A DNA stretch of 64,000 bases. Origin: JAGIBJ01 sp032119795 (GTDB taxonomy: Bacteria > Actinomycetota > Thermoleophilia > Solirubrobacterales > Solirubrobacteraceae). Position 1 is the stretch's first letter, and each line of letters starts with the position of its first letter. The stretch is from contig JAUMFO010000011.1 in the NCBI GenBank assembly GCA_032119795.1, forward strand, positions 267,874 to 331,873, read 5' to 3'. Both the position numbers and the translations under genes were made by a program. Shown here piece after piece: positions 8,827-17,663 of this stretch. The notes below the pieces were generated by a model. That model did no database searches and was not told the origin of the DNA. It saw only the letters and a list, made by a program, of their open reading frames with translations.

Positions 8827-10323
8827 TTAGCGCAGCTTCAAGGAGCGCTTGACCACCGTCTGGACGCCGGTCGCGCTGACGGCGGTGACCCGGACCGAGA
8901 GGCCCTTGAGGCCGCGCGTCAGGCTGCGATCTGGCTTGAGGGTGAAGGTCTTCCGCGCGGTGAGGCCCGACTTCGTCGACCGTGCGATCGCGAGGTTGTC
9001 TTTTGGCACTGCTGCCGCTCGCACGGCTTTGGCGGTCGTCAGCAGCTCGACGGTGACGGTCGCCACCTGATCGCTGCTGACGCGGAGCTTCACGCCCTTC
9101 GCGAGCGCGCTGCGCTTGACGGACTTCGGCGATTCGATCGTCAGCACCGGCGCGGTAGGGGTCGCGGCCGCAGCGGCGGCCGCCGCAGCTGGGCTGCCGG
9201 GGGTCGGCGTCGTGTTGCCGGCAGGGGCCCCGGTCTCGGAGGTCGGCCCGCCCGGGAACGTTGGCGCGACGAATCCGGGGGGAGCGGGGGAGCGGTCGAC
9301 GGTCTCGCAGTCGGAGGCGACGAGATCCGCGGCGTCGACGATGGCGCTGTCGGTCCCGCCGCCGCAAGCGATGTCGCCGAAGAGCGTCAGCGCGTCGCGG
9401 GACTGGATGACGTCGTCACCGGACTGGCCTCGCAGCACGTCGTGCCCGCCACCGCCCCCGTTGATGGCGTCGTTGCCGGCGCCGCCGTAGAGATGGTTGA
9501 AGCCGACGTCTCCGACGAGCGTGTCGTTGCCGTCGCTGCCCGTGAGGTTCTCGAAGCCGGTCATGGTGAGCGTCTGCCCCGCGACCACGCTGTCGTTGCT
9601 GGCGCCGTCGAGCGACAAGGTGGCCGGGCCAGGCTCCCCAGCTCCTGAGAGCGTGTCCTGGGAACCCTCGCCGCCATCTGCAGACTCGGTGGCCCCGGCC
9701 CCTGGGCTGATGGCGTCGTCGCCAGGTCCGCCGACCAAAGTGTCGTTGCCGGCGAGGCCGGAGAGCGCGTCGTCGCCCAGGCCGCCCGTGAGCGTGTTGG
9801 CCCCTGCATTGCCGGAGAGGGCGTCGTCGTCGGCGCCGCCGGTGGAGATCCCGAAGCCGCTGGTGGCAATCGGCCCGACGGTGGTTGCTGCGCCGTTGAA
9901 GGTTCCGCCCGGGCCGTTGGGTCCGCCGGCGAGCGACAGCACGCTCGTCATCCGCAGTCCGGGGCGGTCGAAGTCCGCAGTGATGGTGTACGTGGAGACC
10001 GTCCCGGAGAACGACGCGACGAACGTGTCCATCGCGGTTGCCCCGCTAAAGAGCGGGCAGCTGGAGCCCGTGCCGAGCACGGTGCAGCCGCCGCCGGTGA
10101 TCGGGTAGGTCGAGACGAGCCGGTCGTCGGCGGGGCTGGCGGTTGGGCCAGGGGCCACCGACAGCGTCGATGGGATGCCAGCGCTGACGGTGTTCTCCGT
10201 CCACGTGGCCGTCTGCGTGGCGACGTTGACCGACCACGTCGACGCGGCGCCAGCCGGTGCCGCGAGCACGAGGGTGGCGGCGGCGCTCGCGAGTGCCACG
10301 CGGAGAACGAGAGAAGCCAGCAT
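8827..10323 (-). CDS. Secreted protein with RTX-type Ca-binding repeats
   Basis: 498 residues. A clear signal peptide (MLASLVLRVALASAAATLVLAAPAGA) is followed by about 120 residues of beta-rich sequence. A block of Gly/Asp nonapeptides of the GGxGxDxLx type follows (for example GGLGDDALSG, GGPGDDAIS, GGAGNDAINGG), roughly residues 160-320. This is the haemolysin-type calcium-binding repeat, which forms a Ca-bound beta-roll. A Pro/Ala/Thr linker leads to a Lys-rich C-terminal domain of about 110 residues resembling bacterial Ig-like folds. No catalytic domain is seen. It is probably a surface or matrix protein. Confidence 0.85.
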   Translation of the reverse strand: MLASLVLRVALASAAATLVLAAPAGAASTWSVNVATQTATWTENTVSAGIPSTLSVAPGPTASPADDRLVSTYPITGGGCTVLGTGSSCPLFSGATAMDTFVASFSGTVSTYTITADFDRPGLRMTSVLSLAGGPNGPGGTFNGAATTVGPIATSGFGISTGGADDDALSGNAGANTLTGGLGDDALSGLAGNDTLVGGPGDDAISPGAGATESADGGEGSQDTLSGAGEPGPATLSLDGASNDSVVAGQTLTMTGFENLTGSDGNDTLVGDVGFNHLYGGAGNDAINGGGGGHDVLRGQSGDDVIQSRDALTLFGDIACGGGTDSAIVDAADLVASDCETVDRSPAPPGFVAPTFPGGPTSETGAPAGNTTPTPGSPAAAAAAAAATPTAPVLTIESPKSVKRSALAKGVKLRVSSDQVATVTVELLTTAKAVRAAAVPKDNLAIARSTKSGLTARKTFTLKPDRSLTRGLKGLSVRVTAVSATGVQTVVKRSLKLR

Positions 10324-10329
10324 GCGCGG

Positions 10330-10335
10330 AGGCTA
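10330..10335 (-). promoter_or_regulatory. Predicted -10 (TAGCCT), leaderless start
   Basis: TAGCCT on the minus strand ends 6 nt before ATG 10323 of the RTX-repeat gene. Confidence 0.45.
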
Positions 10336-10393
10336 AGTCGGCGGGCGAGGCGCCGCAAGCTGGTCGCCGGCCGTTGGGAGACCGCCGGTCTTC

Positions 10394-10399
10394 TAGGGT
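10394..10399 (+). promoter_or_regulatory. Predicted -10 (TAGGGT), leaderless start
   Basis: TAGGGT ends 6 nt before GTG 10406 of nudC. No ribosome-binding site is present. Confidence 0.5.
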
Positions 10400-10405
10400 C
10401 ACCCC

Positions 10406-11395
10406 GTGGCTGAACGCAATGCGCTGACCGGAGCCGAGATCGATCGCGTCGCTGACCCTCGCCGGCGCGACGTGGCGTGGCTGGAGGCCCAGCGGGTGGA
10501 TCCCACGGCGCGAGCGATCGTGTTGGGTGACGCGGGCGTGCGGGCGTACGGCGACCGGATTGCCCGGGTGCCGCTTACCGAACTGGGTGCGCTCGGTGGC
10601 GGCGCCGTGCCCGCCGGTGAGGGTGGACCCCGCGACCTCATCCTGCTGGGAATCGACGCTGATGGCCCGCTCTATGCGATCGACGAGGAGCCGCTGGTCG
10701 CCGGAGAGCGAGCTCGACTGATCGGGGCGGGCGGCATGCGCGGCGAAGCGCCGCCAGAGGCCGTTGGCCGGGTTGGGCTGCGCGTTGCGGCGCAGACGCT
10801 CACGCAAGCTGACGGTGGGCTGGTCGCCTATGCCGCGGGCCTCCTGAACTGGCACCGGACCCACCGCTACTGCGGCACCTGCGGCGCGCCCACGGTGAGC
10901 GCCGAGGGCGGCATGGTGCGCAAGTGCTCGGTCTGTGGCACGCACCACCACCCACGGACGGATCCGGTGGTGATCATGCTCGTGACCGACGGCGCCGAGC
11001 GAGTCCTTCTCGGCCGTCAACGCGTCTGGCCGGCTCGCCGCTACTCCACGCTGGCGGGCTTCGTCTCGCACGGGGAGAGCCTGGAGGAGGCCGTCGCGCG
11101 CGAAGTGATGGAGGAGGTCGGCGTGCAGGTCGGCTCGCCCGTCTACGCGGCCTCGCAGCCGTGGCCGTTCCCCCATTCGCTGATGCTCGGCTTCCACGTG
11201 CCCTGGATGGGCGGCGAGATCGGCGGCACCGACGACGAACTCGAGCACGCGGCGTGGTTCAGCCGGGCGGAGGTGGAAGAGGCCGTCAAGGAAGACGGTT
11301 GGGACGTGCCGGCCGAGGGCGCGGGATTGCTCATTCCGCCGCGCTCAGCAATCGCGCGGAACCTGATCGAGCAGTGGGTCCGGGAGACCGGCTAA
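10406..11395 (+). CDS. nudC: NAD(+) diphosphatase (NADH pyrophosphatase)
   Basis: 329 residues, GTG start. It hydrolyses NAD(H) to NMN(H) and AMP and, in other bacteria, removes NAD caps from RNA 5' ends. A zinc ribbon is visible (C156, C159, C174, C177). The Nudix box GX5EX7REUXEEXGU is intact at residues 218-240, and the NudC-specific SQPWPFPHS follows at about 250. The N-terminal about 130 residues fit the divergent NudC N-terminal domain. It lies convergent with the membrane protein at 11402, only 6 bp apart. Confidence 0.95.
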   Translation: MAERNALTGAEIDRVADPRRRDVAWLEAQRVDPTARAIVLGDAGVRAYGDRIARVPLTELGALGGGAVPAGEGGPRDLILLGIDADGPLYAIDEEPLVAGERARLIGAGGMRGEAPPEAVGRVGLRVAAQTLTQADGGLVAYAAGLLNWHRTHRYCGTCGAPTVSAEGGMVRKCSVCGTHHHPRTDPVVIMLVTDGAERVLLGRQRVWPARRYSTLAGFVSHGESLEEAVAREVMEEVGVQVGSPVYAASQPWPFPHSLMLGFHVPWMGGEIGGTDDELEHAAWFSRAEVEEAVKEDGWDVPAEGAGLLIPPRSAIARNLIEQWVRETG

Positions 11396-11401
11396 CCCTG
11401 G

Positions 11402-12550
11402 CTACGCCATCCCGGGGGGCCCGACGCTCTGGGTGCGCTGGGCGGCGACGGGTGGGCCAGCGATGCCCGGGGCCGGCGGCAGCGGCGCGGCGGGCGCTGG
11501 GTAGGCCGGCGGAGCTGGCGGAGAGCTGGGCGGTTGCGGCGCCGGGGCCCCGTAGGCCTGCGCGGTCGGGACCACGTGCGGCTGAACCGGTGGCGCGAAT
11601 GGCATCGTCGGCTGCGGCTGCGGCTGCGGCTGCGGCTGGGCGTTGGCGGCGTACATGTGCGCCGGGGCTGCAGGTGCCTGGCCGTAGGCGGGTGCCGCGT
11701 GGGCCGGGGCGCCGTACGGATGGGCGTGGGTGACGGGCGCGCCGTAGGCGTTGGCCGGAATGGTCGCCGCCGCGCCGTAGGCCGGGGCAGACTGGGGGAT
11801 CGGCACGTACGGTCCGTTTGGTGCTGGGGCGGGCGCGCCGCCCAGCGGTGCGTCCGCTGCGATCCGGGTGGGCACACGAGCCAGGCGCAGGAAAAGCTCG
11901 GCCGAGGCCAGCGCGACCACCGGCGTGAGGATCGCGGCACAGAGACCCTGGACGATGAGCACGTTCTCGACGGCCATCGTGGAGCCGGAGCCCATGAGGA
12001 GCTGCGGAAGCACGTTGGCGATCAGGCCCTGGATCGCGCCGAGCACGAACACCGTCCCGTAGTTGCCGGCCGTGAGCTGGCGGCTCAGCGACAGCGCCTC
12101 CGTTGCTGAGACGCGCTTGGCGACGAGCGCCGGTGCTGCCACGGCCCAGCGCAGTGCCAGGATCACGCCGGGGACGAAGAAGAGCAGGAAGCCGAGCATC
12201 AGTCCGAGCGTCGAGATGATCCCGAGCCAGATCAGCGGCAAGGCGAGCGGGGCCGATTCCCGGAGTAGGTAGAGCGCCGAGGGCACCGGGTGCCCGTGGC
12301 GCAGGTGCAGCAGGAACAAGGTGTAGACGCCCATCGACACCTGGTACGACGCCATCATCAGCACCACCCACACCACGATCCCGAGGAGGCCGAGGGTGTT
12401 CATCGCAACGAACGAGAGCACGAGCACGGCGGCCTGCACGATCAGCGACGTCCCGAACACCACGGCGGCGTGGCGACCGGCGAGCGTGAACGCGTGCCTG
12501 ATGATGTCGACCGCGTTCACGGGCCCGATGTGGCTGTCGCCCTGATGCAT
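11402..12550 (-). CDS. Membrane protein with Pro/Gln/Tyr-rich C-terminal tail
   Basis: 382 residues. The first about 240 form six hydrophobic segments with FFVPGVILALRWAVAAPALV..ALSLSRQLTAG, the same GPDPase_memb-like signature as the protein at 7149. The last about 140 residues are low complexity, with repeated AYGAP/PYGAP motifs and a PQPQPQPQP run. Such tails are common in actinobacterial membrane proteins of unknown role. The ATG at 12550 lacks a good ribosome-binding site; a GTG nine codons in is an alternative. Confidence 0.75.
   Translation of the reverse strand: MHQGDSHIGPVNAVDIIRHAFTLAGRHAAVVFGTSLIVQAAVLVLSFVAMNTLGLLGIVVWVVLMMASYQVSMGVYTLFLLHLRHGHPVPSALYLLRESAPLALPLIWLGIISTLGLMLGFLLFFVPGVILALRWAVAAPALVAKRVSATEALSLSRQLTAGNYGTVFVLGAIQGLIANVLPQLLMGSGSTMAVENVLIVQGLCAAILTPVVALASAELFLRLARVPTRIAADAPLGGAPAPAPNGPYVPIPQSAPAYGAAATIPANAYGAPVTHAHPYGAPAHAAPAYGQAPAAPAHMYAANAQPQPQPQPQPTMPFAPPVQPHVVPTAQAYGAPAPQPPSSPPAPPAYPAPAAPLPPAPGIAGPPVAAQRTQSVGPPGMA
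11610..11639. repeat. Hexanucleotide GGCTGC microsatellite
   Basis: Four perfect GGCTGC units plus a fifth with one mismatch. They encode the PQPQPQPQP run of the overlapping membrane protein. Length change by slippage would keep the frame. Confidence 0.8.
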
Positions 12551-12893
12551 GCCCGGAGTGCTCGGTCAGCAACGCTGCGTCCTTGATGGCCGTTTGCGGG
12601 GCGTCAACGGAACGCCGATGCGCCAGTCCGAGTCTCGCGCGCCTGGTGGTCTCCCCCCGTCGACGCCCCTCGAGCCCCTCGATCGGGACCGCGCGGTACC
12701 GCCCTCCAGTGAACCGGACTTCAGTGAGCCGGAGCACACGACGCAGGTGACACCGCGCGCATGTTGCATCGGGTACTAACATCCCGCGGCGTCACCGCGG
12801 TTCGCTCCCATTCGGGCGCCGCGGTGCAGCCCAGTCTGGGCACGCCCGGCCCCTGTGTCCCGCGCGCCCGTGAAACCCCGAGCCCGGGACCTC
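12551..12893. other. Intergenic region upstream of sucC
   Basis: 343 bp between divergent genes. GTGACA (12747) and TACTAA (12774) could be sucC promoter elements, but their 21-bp spacing is long. A CCGCGG-N5-CCGCGG hairpin (12783-12799) would lie in the sucC leader. Open frames on both strands look like shadows; no gene is supported. Confidence 0.4.
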
Positions 12894-14042
12894 ATGGATC
12901 TTCTCGAGTACCAAGGCAAGCAGCTGTTCGGTAAGCACGGCCTCGCCGTGTCCGATGGCAAAGCTGTCACCACCGTGGACGACGCTGTCGCCGCCGCCAA
13001 CGAGATCGGTTACCCGGTCGTGGTCAAGGCCCAGGTCCTGATCGGTGGGCGAGGCAAGGCCGGCGGCGTGAAGCTCGCGGCCAACGAGGAAGAGGCGCGT
13101 GAGCACGCGACCAACATTCTCGGCCTCGACATCAAGGGCCACATCACCCGCACGGTGTGGATCGAGCACGCGTCAGACATCGACACCGAGTACTACGCCT
13201 CGGTGCTGCTCGACCGCTCGGCCAAGAAGCCGCTCGTGATGTTCTCGATCGAGGGCGGTATCGAGATCGAGACCGTCGCCGAGGAGACGCCCGAGAAGCT
13301 CATCAAGTTCCATGTCGATCCGCTCGTCGGTCTGACGAAGGAAGACGCCGTGAAGATCGCGACCGACGGCAAGGCTGCCGCCGACGTGATCGACGGCGTC
13401 GCCGACGCGCTCGTCGCGCTCTACACCGTGTGGATCGAAGAAGACGCAAGCCTCGCCGAGATCAACCCGCTGATCATCACGCCGGACCGCGAGGTCAAGG
13501 CGCTGGACGCGAAGGTCACGCTCGACGACAACGCCGCGTTCCGTCACCCCGACCACGCTGATCTGGGCGACAAGGCCAACGCCGACCCGATCGAGGTCAA
13601 GGCGGCCGAGCAGCACGTCGTTTACGTGAAGCTCGACGGCAACATCGGCATCCTCGGCAACGGCGCGGGCCTCGTGATGAGCACCCTCGACGTCGTCGCC
13701 CAGCACGGCGGCGAGCCGGCCAACTTCCTGGACGCTGGCGGCGGGTCCGACGCCGCGAAGGTGAAGCAGGCCGTCGAGCTGATCCTCAGCAACGACGCCG
13801 TCGACGCCGTCCTGTTCAACATCTTCGGCGGCATCACCCGCTGCGACGAAGTGGCCAACGGCCTCATCGCTGCGTTCGGTGATCTCAAGCCGACGGTCCC
13901 GTTCGTCGTGCGCCTTGATGGCACCAACGACGTGCTCGGCCGTGAAATCCTCGAGAAGGCTGCGCTGCCGAACGTGTACGCCGCCAAGACCATGGACGAG
14001 GCCGCTGAGAAGGTCGTCGCCCTCGCGAAGGGAAGCAACTAA
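12894..14042 (+). CDS. sucC: Succinyl-CoA ligase (ADP-forming) beta subunit
   Basis: 382 residues. With SucD it interconverts succinyl-CoA and succinate with ADP/GDP phosphorylation in the TCA cycle. ATG 12894 gives the canonical start MDLLEYQGKQLFGKHG; the reading frame is open further upstream but that part looks non-coding. An N-terminal ATP-grasp domain (VVVKAQVLIGGRGKAGGVKLA) precedes the CoA-ligase domain with GAGLVMSTLD and NIFGGITRCDEVANG. It runs directly into sucD with no gap (stop TAA 14040-14042, ATG 14043). Confidence 0.98.
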   Translation: MDLLEYQGKQLFGKHGLAVSDGKAVTTVDDAVAAANEIGYPVVVKAQVLIGGRGKAGGVKLAANEEEAREHATNILGLDIKGHITRTVWIEHASDIDTEYYASVLLDRSAKKPLVMFSIEGGIEIETVAEETPEKLIKFHVDPLVGLTKEDAVKIATDGKAAADVIDGVADALVALYTVWIEEDASLAEINPLIITPDREVKALDAKVTLDDNAAFRHPDHADLGDKANADPIEVKAAEQHVVYVKLDGNIGILGNGAGLVMSTLDVVAQHGGEPANFLDAGGGSDAAKVKQAVELILSNDAVDAVLFNIFGGITRCDEVANGLIAAFGDLKPTVPFVVRLDGTNDVLGREILEKAALPNVYAAKTMDEAAEKVVALAKGSN

Positions 14043-14930
14043 ATGTCGATCCTCGTAGGCAACGACACGCGCCTCGCGGTTGCCGGTATCACCGGTCGTG
14101 AGGGCTCGTTCCACACGCTCAACAACCGCAAGTACGGCACGAACGTCGTCGGCGGCATCAACCCGAAGAAGGCCGGCGAGAACGTCGAGGGCATCCCCGT
14201 CTTCGCCGACTGGGCCACCACCGTCGCTGAGACGCAGGCCAACACGGCGATGATCTTCGTCCCGCCGCCGTTCGCGGCTGCGTCGGCCCTTGAGGCTGCT
14301 GCTGCGGGCGTCGAGGTGGTCATCATCATCACCGAGGGCATCCCGGCGCACGACGAGCTCAAGCTCTACAACCAGGTCAAGCGCGACTACCCCGGCACGA
14401 CGATCATCGGGCCGAACTGCCCGGGCATCCTGTCGCCGGGCGAGGCGAACGTCGGCATCATTCCGGCGTCGTTCTTCAAGCCGGGCAACGTCGGCGTGGT
14501 CTCCCGCTCCGGCACGCTGACCTACCAGATCGGCAACGAGCTGGCCCAGAAGGGCTTCGGCAACTCGTCGATCGTCGGCATCGGCGGCGACCCGGTTCCG
14601 GGCTCGTCGTTCATCGACATCATCGCCCTGTTCGAGGCTGATCCTCAGACCGAGCTGATCGTGATGTCCGGTGAGATCGGTGGCTCCGCTGAGGAAGAGG
14701 CCGCCGAGTACATCGCCGAGCACGTGACCAAGCCGGTCGTTGGCTACATCGCGGGCTTCACGGCTCCCGAGGGCAAGCAGATGGGCCACGCTGGCGCCAT
14801 CGTCTCCGGCTCCGCGGGCACCGCCAAGGCCAAGGCCGAGGCGCTTGAGGCCAAGGGCGTGCGCGTCGGTCGCACCCCCACGCAGACCGCCGAGATCGCC
14901 ATGGAGATCCTGGGCGCACCCGTCGCCTAA
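14043..14930 (+). CDS. sucD: Succinyl-CoA ligase alpha subunit
   Basis: 295 residues, the CoA-binding subunit. The N-terminal Rossmann domain starts SILVGNDTRLAVAGITGREG. The active-site phosphohistidine is in KQMGHAGAIVSG (H249). The conserved IGPNCPGILSPGE is present at about residue 120. It is immediately downstream of sucC in an operon of two. A hairpin at 14994 is the likely operon end. Confidence 0.98.
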   Translation: MSILVGNDTRLAVAGITGREGSFHTLNNRKYGTNVVGGINPKKAGENVEGIPVFADWATTVAETQANTAMIFVPPPFAAASALEAAAAGVEVVIIITEGIPAHDELKLYNQVKRDYPGTTIIGPNCPGILSPGEANVGIIPASFFKPGNVGVVSRSGTLTYQIGNELAQKGFGNSSIVGIGGDPVPGSSFIDIIALFEADPQTELIVMSGEIGGSAEEEAAEYIAEHVTKPVVGYIAGFTAPEGKQMGHAGAIVSGSAGTAKAKAEALEAKGVRVGRTPTQTAEIAMEILGAPVA

Positions 14931-14993
14931 CTACTGAGTTAACCTCTTCGGAGGAAGACTTCCCCGGAGCGGTACGTTTCGCTCCTAGGCACT

Positions 14994-15027
14994 AAGGGCC
15001 ATCCGCGCGAACGCACGGGTGGCCCTT
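14994..15027 (+). terminator. Hairpin downstream of sucCD
   Basis: AAGGGCCATCC pairs with GGGTGGCCCTT (11 bp with one G-T pair, 12-nt loop), 63 nt past sucD. There is no run of T after it. Confidence 0.6.
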
Positions 15028-15062
15028 GGTCGTTGATGGGCTGGCTGGTCCGGGGTGGTGCG

Positions 15063-15068
15063 TAGGCT
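15063..15068 (+). promoter_or_regulatory. Predicted -10 (TAGGCT), leaderless start
   Basis: TAGGCT ends 7 nt before ATG 15076 of the first crcB gene. The short spacing leaves no room for a fluoride riboswitch in the transcript. Confidence 0.45.
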
Positions 15069-15075
15069 GCCGTCG

Positions 15076-15501
15076 ATGACTCAGGGTCAGCTCCCCGTGG
15101 CGGCGCCGCGGACGCATCTGCTCGCCGCGGTCTTCGCTGGTGGCGCGCTTGGCACGTTGCTGCGGGCGGCGATGGAGACGTGGTTCCCGCATGAGGCTGG
15201 CGGCTGGCCCGTGGCGACGCTCGTCGTGAACCTCGTCGGTGCGTTCATCATTGGCGTGATTAGCGTCTGGCTGCCGCGCTCGCCCGATCTGGATCCGCGG
15301 CTGCACCCGTTCCTCACGACCGGGATCTGCGGCGGGCTCACGACCTTCGCGACGCTCCAAGTCGAGCTGGTGTTGCTCGCGGGCGACGGGGCCTGGGGCG
15401 TCGCCGCCGGCTACGTCGTCGTCACGTTGGCCGGCGGCATCCTGGCCGTGCTTGCTGGGCGCGCCGCGGCGAGCCTCGAAGAGCGGGAGCGGCTCGGATG
15501 A
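15076..15501 (+). CDS. crcB: Fluoride channel CrcB/Fluc, first subunit
   Basis: 141 residues with four transmembrane segments. It fits the CrcB/Fluc family that exports fluoride as a dual-topology or heterodimeric channel. Family marks are GGALGTLLRAAME, the WPVATLVVNLVGAFIIGV segment with the conserved Asn, and CGGLTTFATLQVE (GGxTTFS-like). ATG 15076 is chosen over 15055 because the upstream residues are not conserved-looking and a -10 lies 7 nt before it. A second crcB follows directly, as in organisms using two subunits of opposite topology. Confidence 0.92.
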   Translation: MTQGQLPVAAPRTHLLAAVFAGGALGTLLRAAMETWFPHEAGGWPVATLVVNLVGAFIIGVISVWLPRSPDLDPRLHPFLTTGICGGLTTFATLQVELVLLAGDGAWGVAAGYVVVTLAGGILAVLAGRAAASLEERERLG

Positions 15502-15535
15502 GCGGCGTCCTCTCCCGCCGCGTTGGGTGTCGCCG

Positions 15536-15904
15536 ATGAGTGGCGTCCTCCTTTGGGTCGGCGTCGCGGTGCTCGGTGGCTGCGGCGCGGTGCTGCGGTT
15601 GCTCGTCGACGAGGCCGTGCGCTCGCGCACGAGCGGGCCGTTTCCGCAGGGGATCTTCGTCGTCAACATCACCGGCGCGTTCGCGGCAGGCGTCCTCGCC
15701 GGCGCCGCGCTCAGCCACGACGCGGGGCTACTCGCGCTCACGGCGTTCGTCGGGGCGTACACGACGTTCTCGACGTGGATGCTCGACGCCGTGGGCTCCG
15801 CGAGCGTCGGCCTGCTGCGCATCGCGGTGCTGAACGTCGGCGTGAGCCTGGTCGTTGGCTTCGCGGCCGCCGCCGCGGGCCACGCCCTCGGCGCCTCCCT
15901 CTGA
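15536..15904 (+). CDS. crcB: Fluoride channel CrcB/Fluc, second subunit
   Basis: 122 residues, four transmembrane segments, with GGCGAVLRLLVDE, FPQGIFVVNITGAFAAGVLAG and FVGAYTTFSTWMLD, all CrcB hallmarks. It differs from the first crcB (about one third identical by eye), consistent with a heteromeric pair. The 15-bp start ATGAGTGGCGTCCTC has a near-copy at 15498-15512, where an ATG overlaps the stop of the first crcB but is out of frame and ends after 13 codons. The authentic start appears to be 15536. Confidence 0.92.
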   Translation: MSGVLLWVGVAVLGGCGAVLRLLVDEAVRSRTSGPFPQGIFVVNITGAFAAGVLAGAALSHDAGLLALTAFVGAYTTFSTWMLDAVGSASVGLLRIAVLNVGVSLVVGFAAAAAGHALGASL

Positions 15905-15951
15905 CTTGGCCTCTGAGAACGCCTTGCTAGGGCGTTCTGCCAGTCCAAGTC
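15903..15951. terminator. Nested hairpin between convergent genes
   Basis: Outer arms GACTTGG / CCAAGTC (7 bp) enclose inner arms AGAACGCC / GGCGTTCT (8 bp, loop 7). It lies between the second crcB stop and the DUF4173-type stop and could serve both. Confidence 0.65.
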
Positions 15952-15966
15952 AGCAGGGCGCCGCCC

Positions 15967-17655
15967 CTAGCTCGGCCGGCGAGGGTGCTCCGTCAGCCCG
16001 GCGCACGGCGCCGAGCTCTCCTGCCACAGCTGCACGCCCTCGATGGCGTCGCGGCCGCGGGCCCGTCCCAGGTTGAGGCCGACGAGCGGGTCGCCCTGCG
16101 GCGTCCCGACGGAGTCGAGATTGAGCGTGCGGCCGGCGATCTCCGACGCGACGCATTCCTCCATCGGCGTCGGCAGCGCCTTCAGCTCCGGCAGCGCGTC
16201 GGCGCTCAGCGTCGCCAGGTAGCGGGGGTCGACCTGACCGGTCTCGGCGAACCGCTCCACGTTGCGCTCAGCGACGCGGGCATCCGGGTTCATGACGACC
16301 GTCCCGAGCGCGAAGACGGCGCTGATGAGCACGAGCGTCCGCGGCAGCCAGCCCGTGCGCTGCGCACCGCCAGCGACCACCACGAGCAGCAGCACGGCGC
16401 CCAGCCACAGCATCAGCGCGTAGAGCGTGAACCGCGTACGCGTCTGGCCGTAGGCGCCGGTGTAGAGGCCCAGGCGGTGCAGCGCCGAGACGAGCACGAC
16501 GACCGTCAGCAAGCAGAGCGCACCGCTGAGCAGGCGGACGGTGAGATCGCCGGCGGGGCCGTACCGGACGGCGCCCGCGACCACGAGCAGGGTGAGCATC
16601 GCGGCGAGCGTCAGCTGCACGAAGCCCGTGCGGGCGTTCTCGGCGTACGTCAACCCGGCCGTCAGCTGGACGACGTTGTCTCCGCCGAAGAACTCCGGGA
16701 GCTGCAAGGCGACGAACCCGGCGAAGAGCACCACGACCGCGGCGAGCGCGATCGTCCACTCCGTCCGGCCGAGTTTCGTCGACGCCTCCTTCGCCGGGCG
16801 ATCCTTGCGCGTCGCGGAGACGAGCCACAGAGCACCGGCCATCGCAAGGACGACGGCAAACAGGCAGCTGCGCACGACGATGCTGGCGAAGTCGAGATCC
16901 CAGTCGGTGAGGTCGCGGACGACCTCGGCGAACTGTTCGTCGGCCGCCGAGAACAGCGCGCCGAAGACGAACACCAAGAATGCAGCGAGCGTGATCCCGC
17001 GGGCGACGGGCCCAGCCAGCGACCAGCGCCGGCTCGACGCGCGCTTGATCCCCTGCCCAAAAAACACCAGGGGCGCCGGGAACAGCTGCACCGCCCAGCC
17101 GAACATCCCCACGAACGTCTCCCGCCAGGTGCGCGCGCTGGCGACCGCGATCGACGTGAGCGTCAGCGCCCCGAGGAGCGAGAGTGTGGTGACCCACTCC
17201 GAGTCGCGGAACGCGGGGACGACCCCGAGCGCTGCGGCGCCCGCGAGCGTCAAGATCACGAACGGGCCACGGCGCTCGGTCTCAATGAGCGTCCAGCAGG
17301 CCGCCACGATCCCGAGCGACAGCATTGCAACGCCAACCCCAGCCGGTTTCTCGGCGAGAAACAGTCCGGTGAAGAGCGCCAGCCCGAGCGCGGCCAGGGC
17401 GAACGCCTTCGGCGCCGGCGGGCCGTCGTAGATCACCGGCTTCACGAAGTCCGGTCCACCGGGTGGGACGGACCCACCGCCGGTGGGCGTGGTGAAGCCT
17501 CCGGGTGGCGGTGGCGTCCCCGGCTTGACGAACGTCGGCGGTGCCGTGGCCGTCGCCGACGTCGGGGCGCTCGGCGGAGGGCCGGGGACGCCGCTTCCGG
17601 CTTCGGGCAGGGGCGGTCGCGCCCCGCTGAGCGGGGCGTTCGTGGGTGCGGTCAT
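15967..17655 (-). CDS. DUF4173 family polytopic membrane protein
   Basis: 562 residues from ATG 17655. The first about 90 residues are Pro/Gly/Thr-rich and cytoplasmic-looking. Then come 11-12 transmembrane segments, with the DUF4173-like core FVGMFGWAVQLFPAPLVFFGQG and ALHRLGLYTGAYGQTRTRFTLYALMLWLGAVLLL. A C-terminal soluble tail of about 100 residues (NPDARVAERNVERF) is also typical. Function unknown. It starts 8 bp after the histidine kinase stop, so it may be part of the same operon. Confidence 0.8.
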   Translation of the reverse strand: MTAPTNAPLSGARPPLPEAGSGVPGPPPSAPTSATATAPPTFVKPGTPPPPGGFTTPTGGGSVPPGGPDFVKPVIYDGPPAPKAFALAALGLALFTGLFLAEKPAGVGVAMLSLGIVAACWTLIETERRGPFVILTLAGAAALGVVPAFRDSEWVTTLSLLGALTLTSIAVASARTWRETFVGMFGWAVQLFPAPLVFFGQGIKRASSRRWSLAGPVARGITLAAFLVFVFGALFSAADEQFAEVVRDLTDWDLDFASIVVRSCLFAVVLAMAGALWLVSATRKDRPAKEASTKLGRTEWTIALAAVVVLFAGFVALQLPEFFGGDNVVQLTAGLTYAENARTGFVQLTLAAMLTLLVVAGAVRYGPAGDLTVRLLSGALCLLTVVVLVSALHRLGLYTGAYGQTRTRFTLYALMLWLGAVLLLVVVAGGAQRTGWLPRTLVLISAVFALGTVVMNPDARVAERNVERFAETGQVDPRYLATLSADALPELKALPTPMEECVASEIAGRTLNLDSVGTPQGDPLVGLNLGRARGRDAIEGVQLWQESSAPCAGLTEHPRRPS

Positions 17656-17663
17656 CTCGTGGG

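Noticed and set aside
13173..14789. 538-codon frame antisense to sucCD
   Set aside because: Asp/Arg/His-rich shadow typical of high-GC antisense frames; sucCD on the plus strand is certain.
14931..15075. Fluoride riboswitch upstream of crcB
   Set aside because: No matching conserved motif was seen, and the predicted start site leaves almost no 5' leader.
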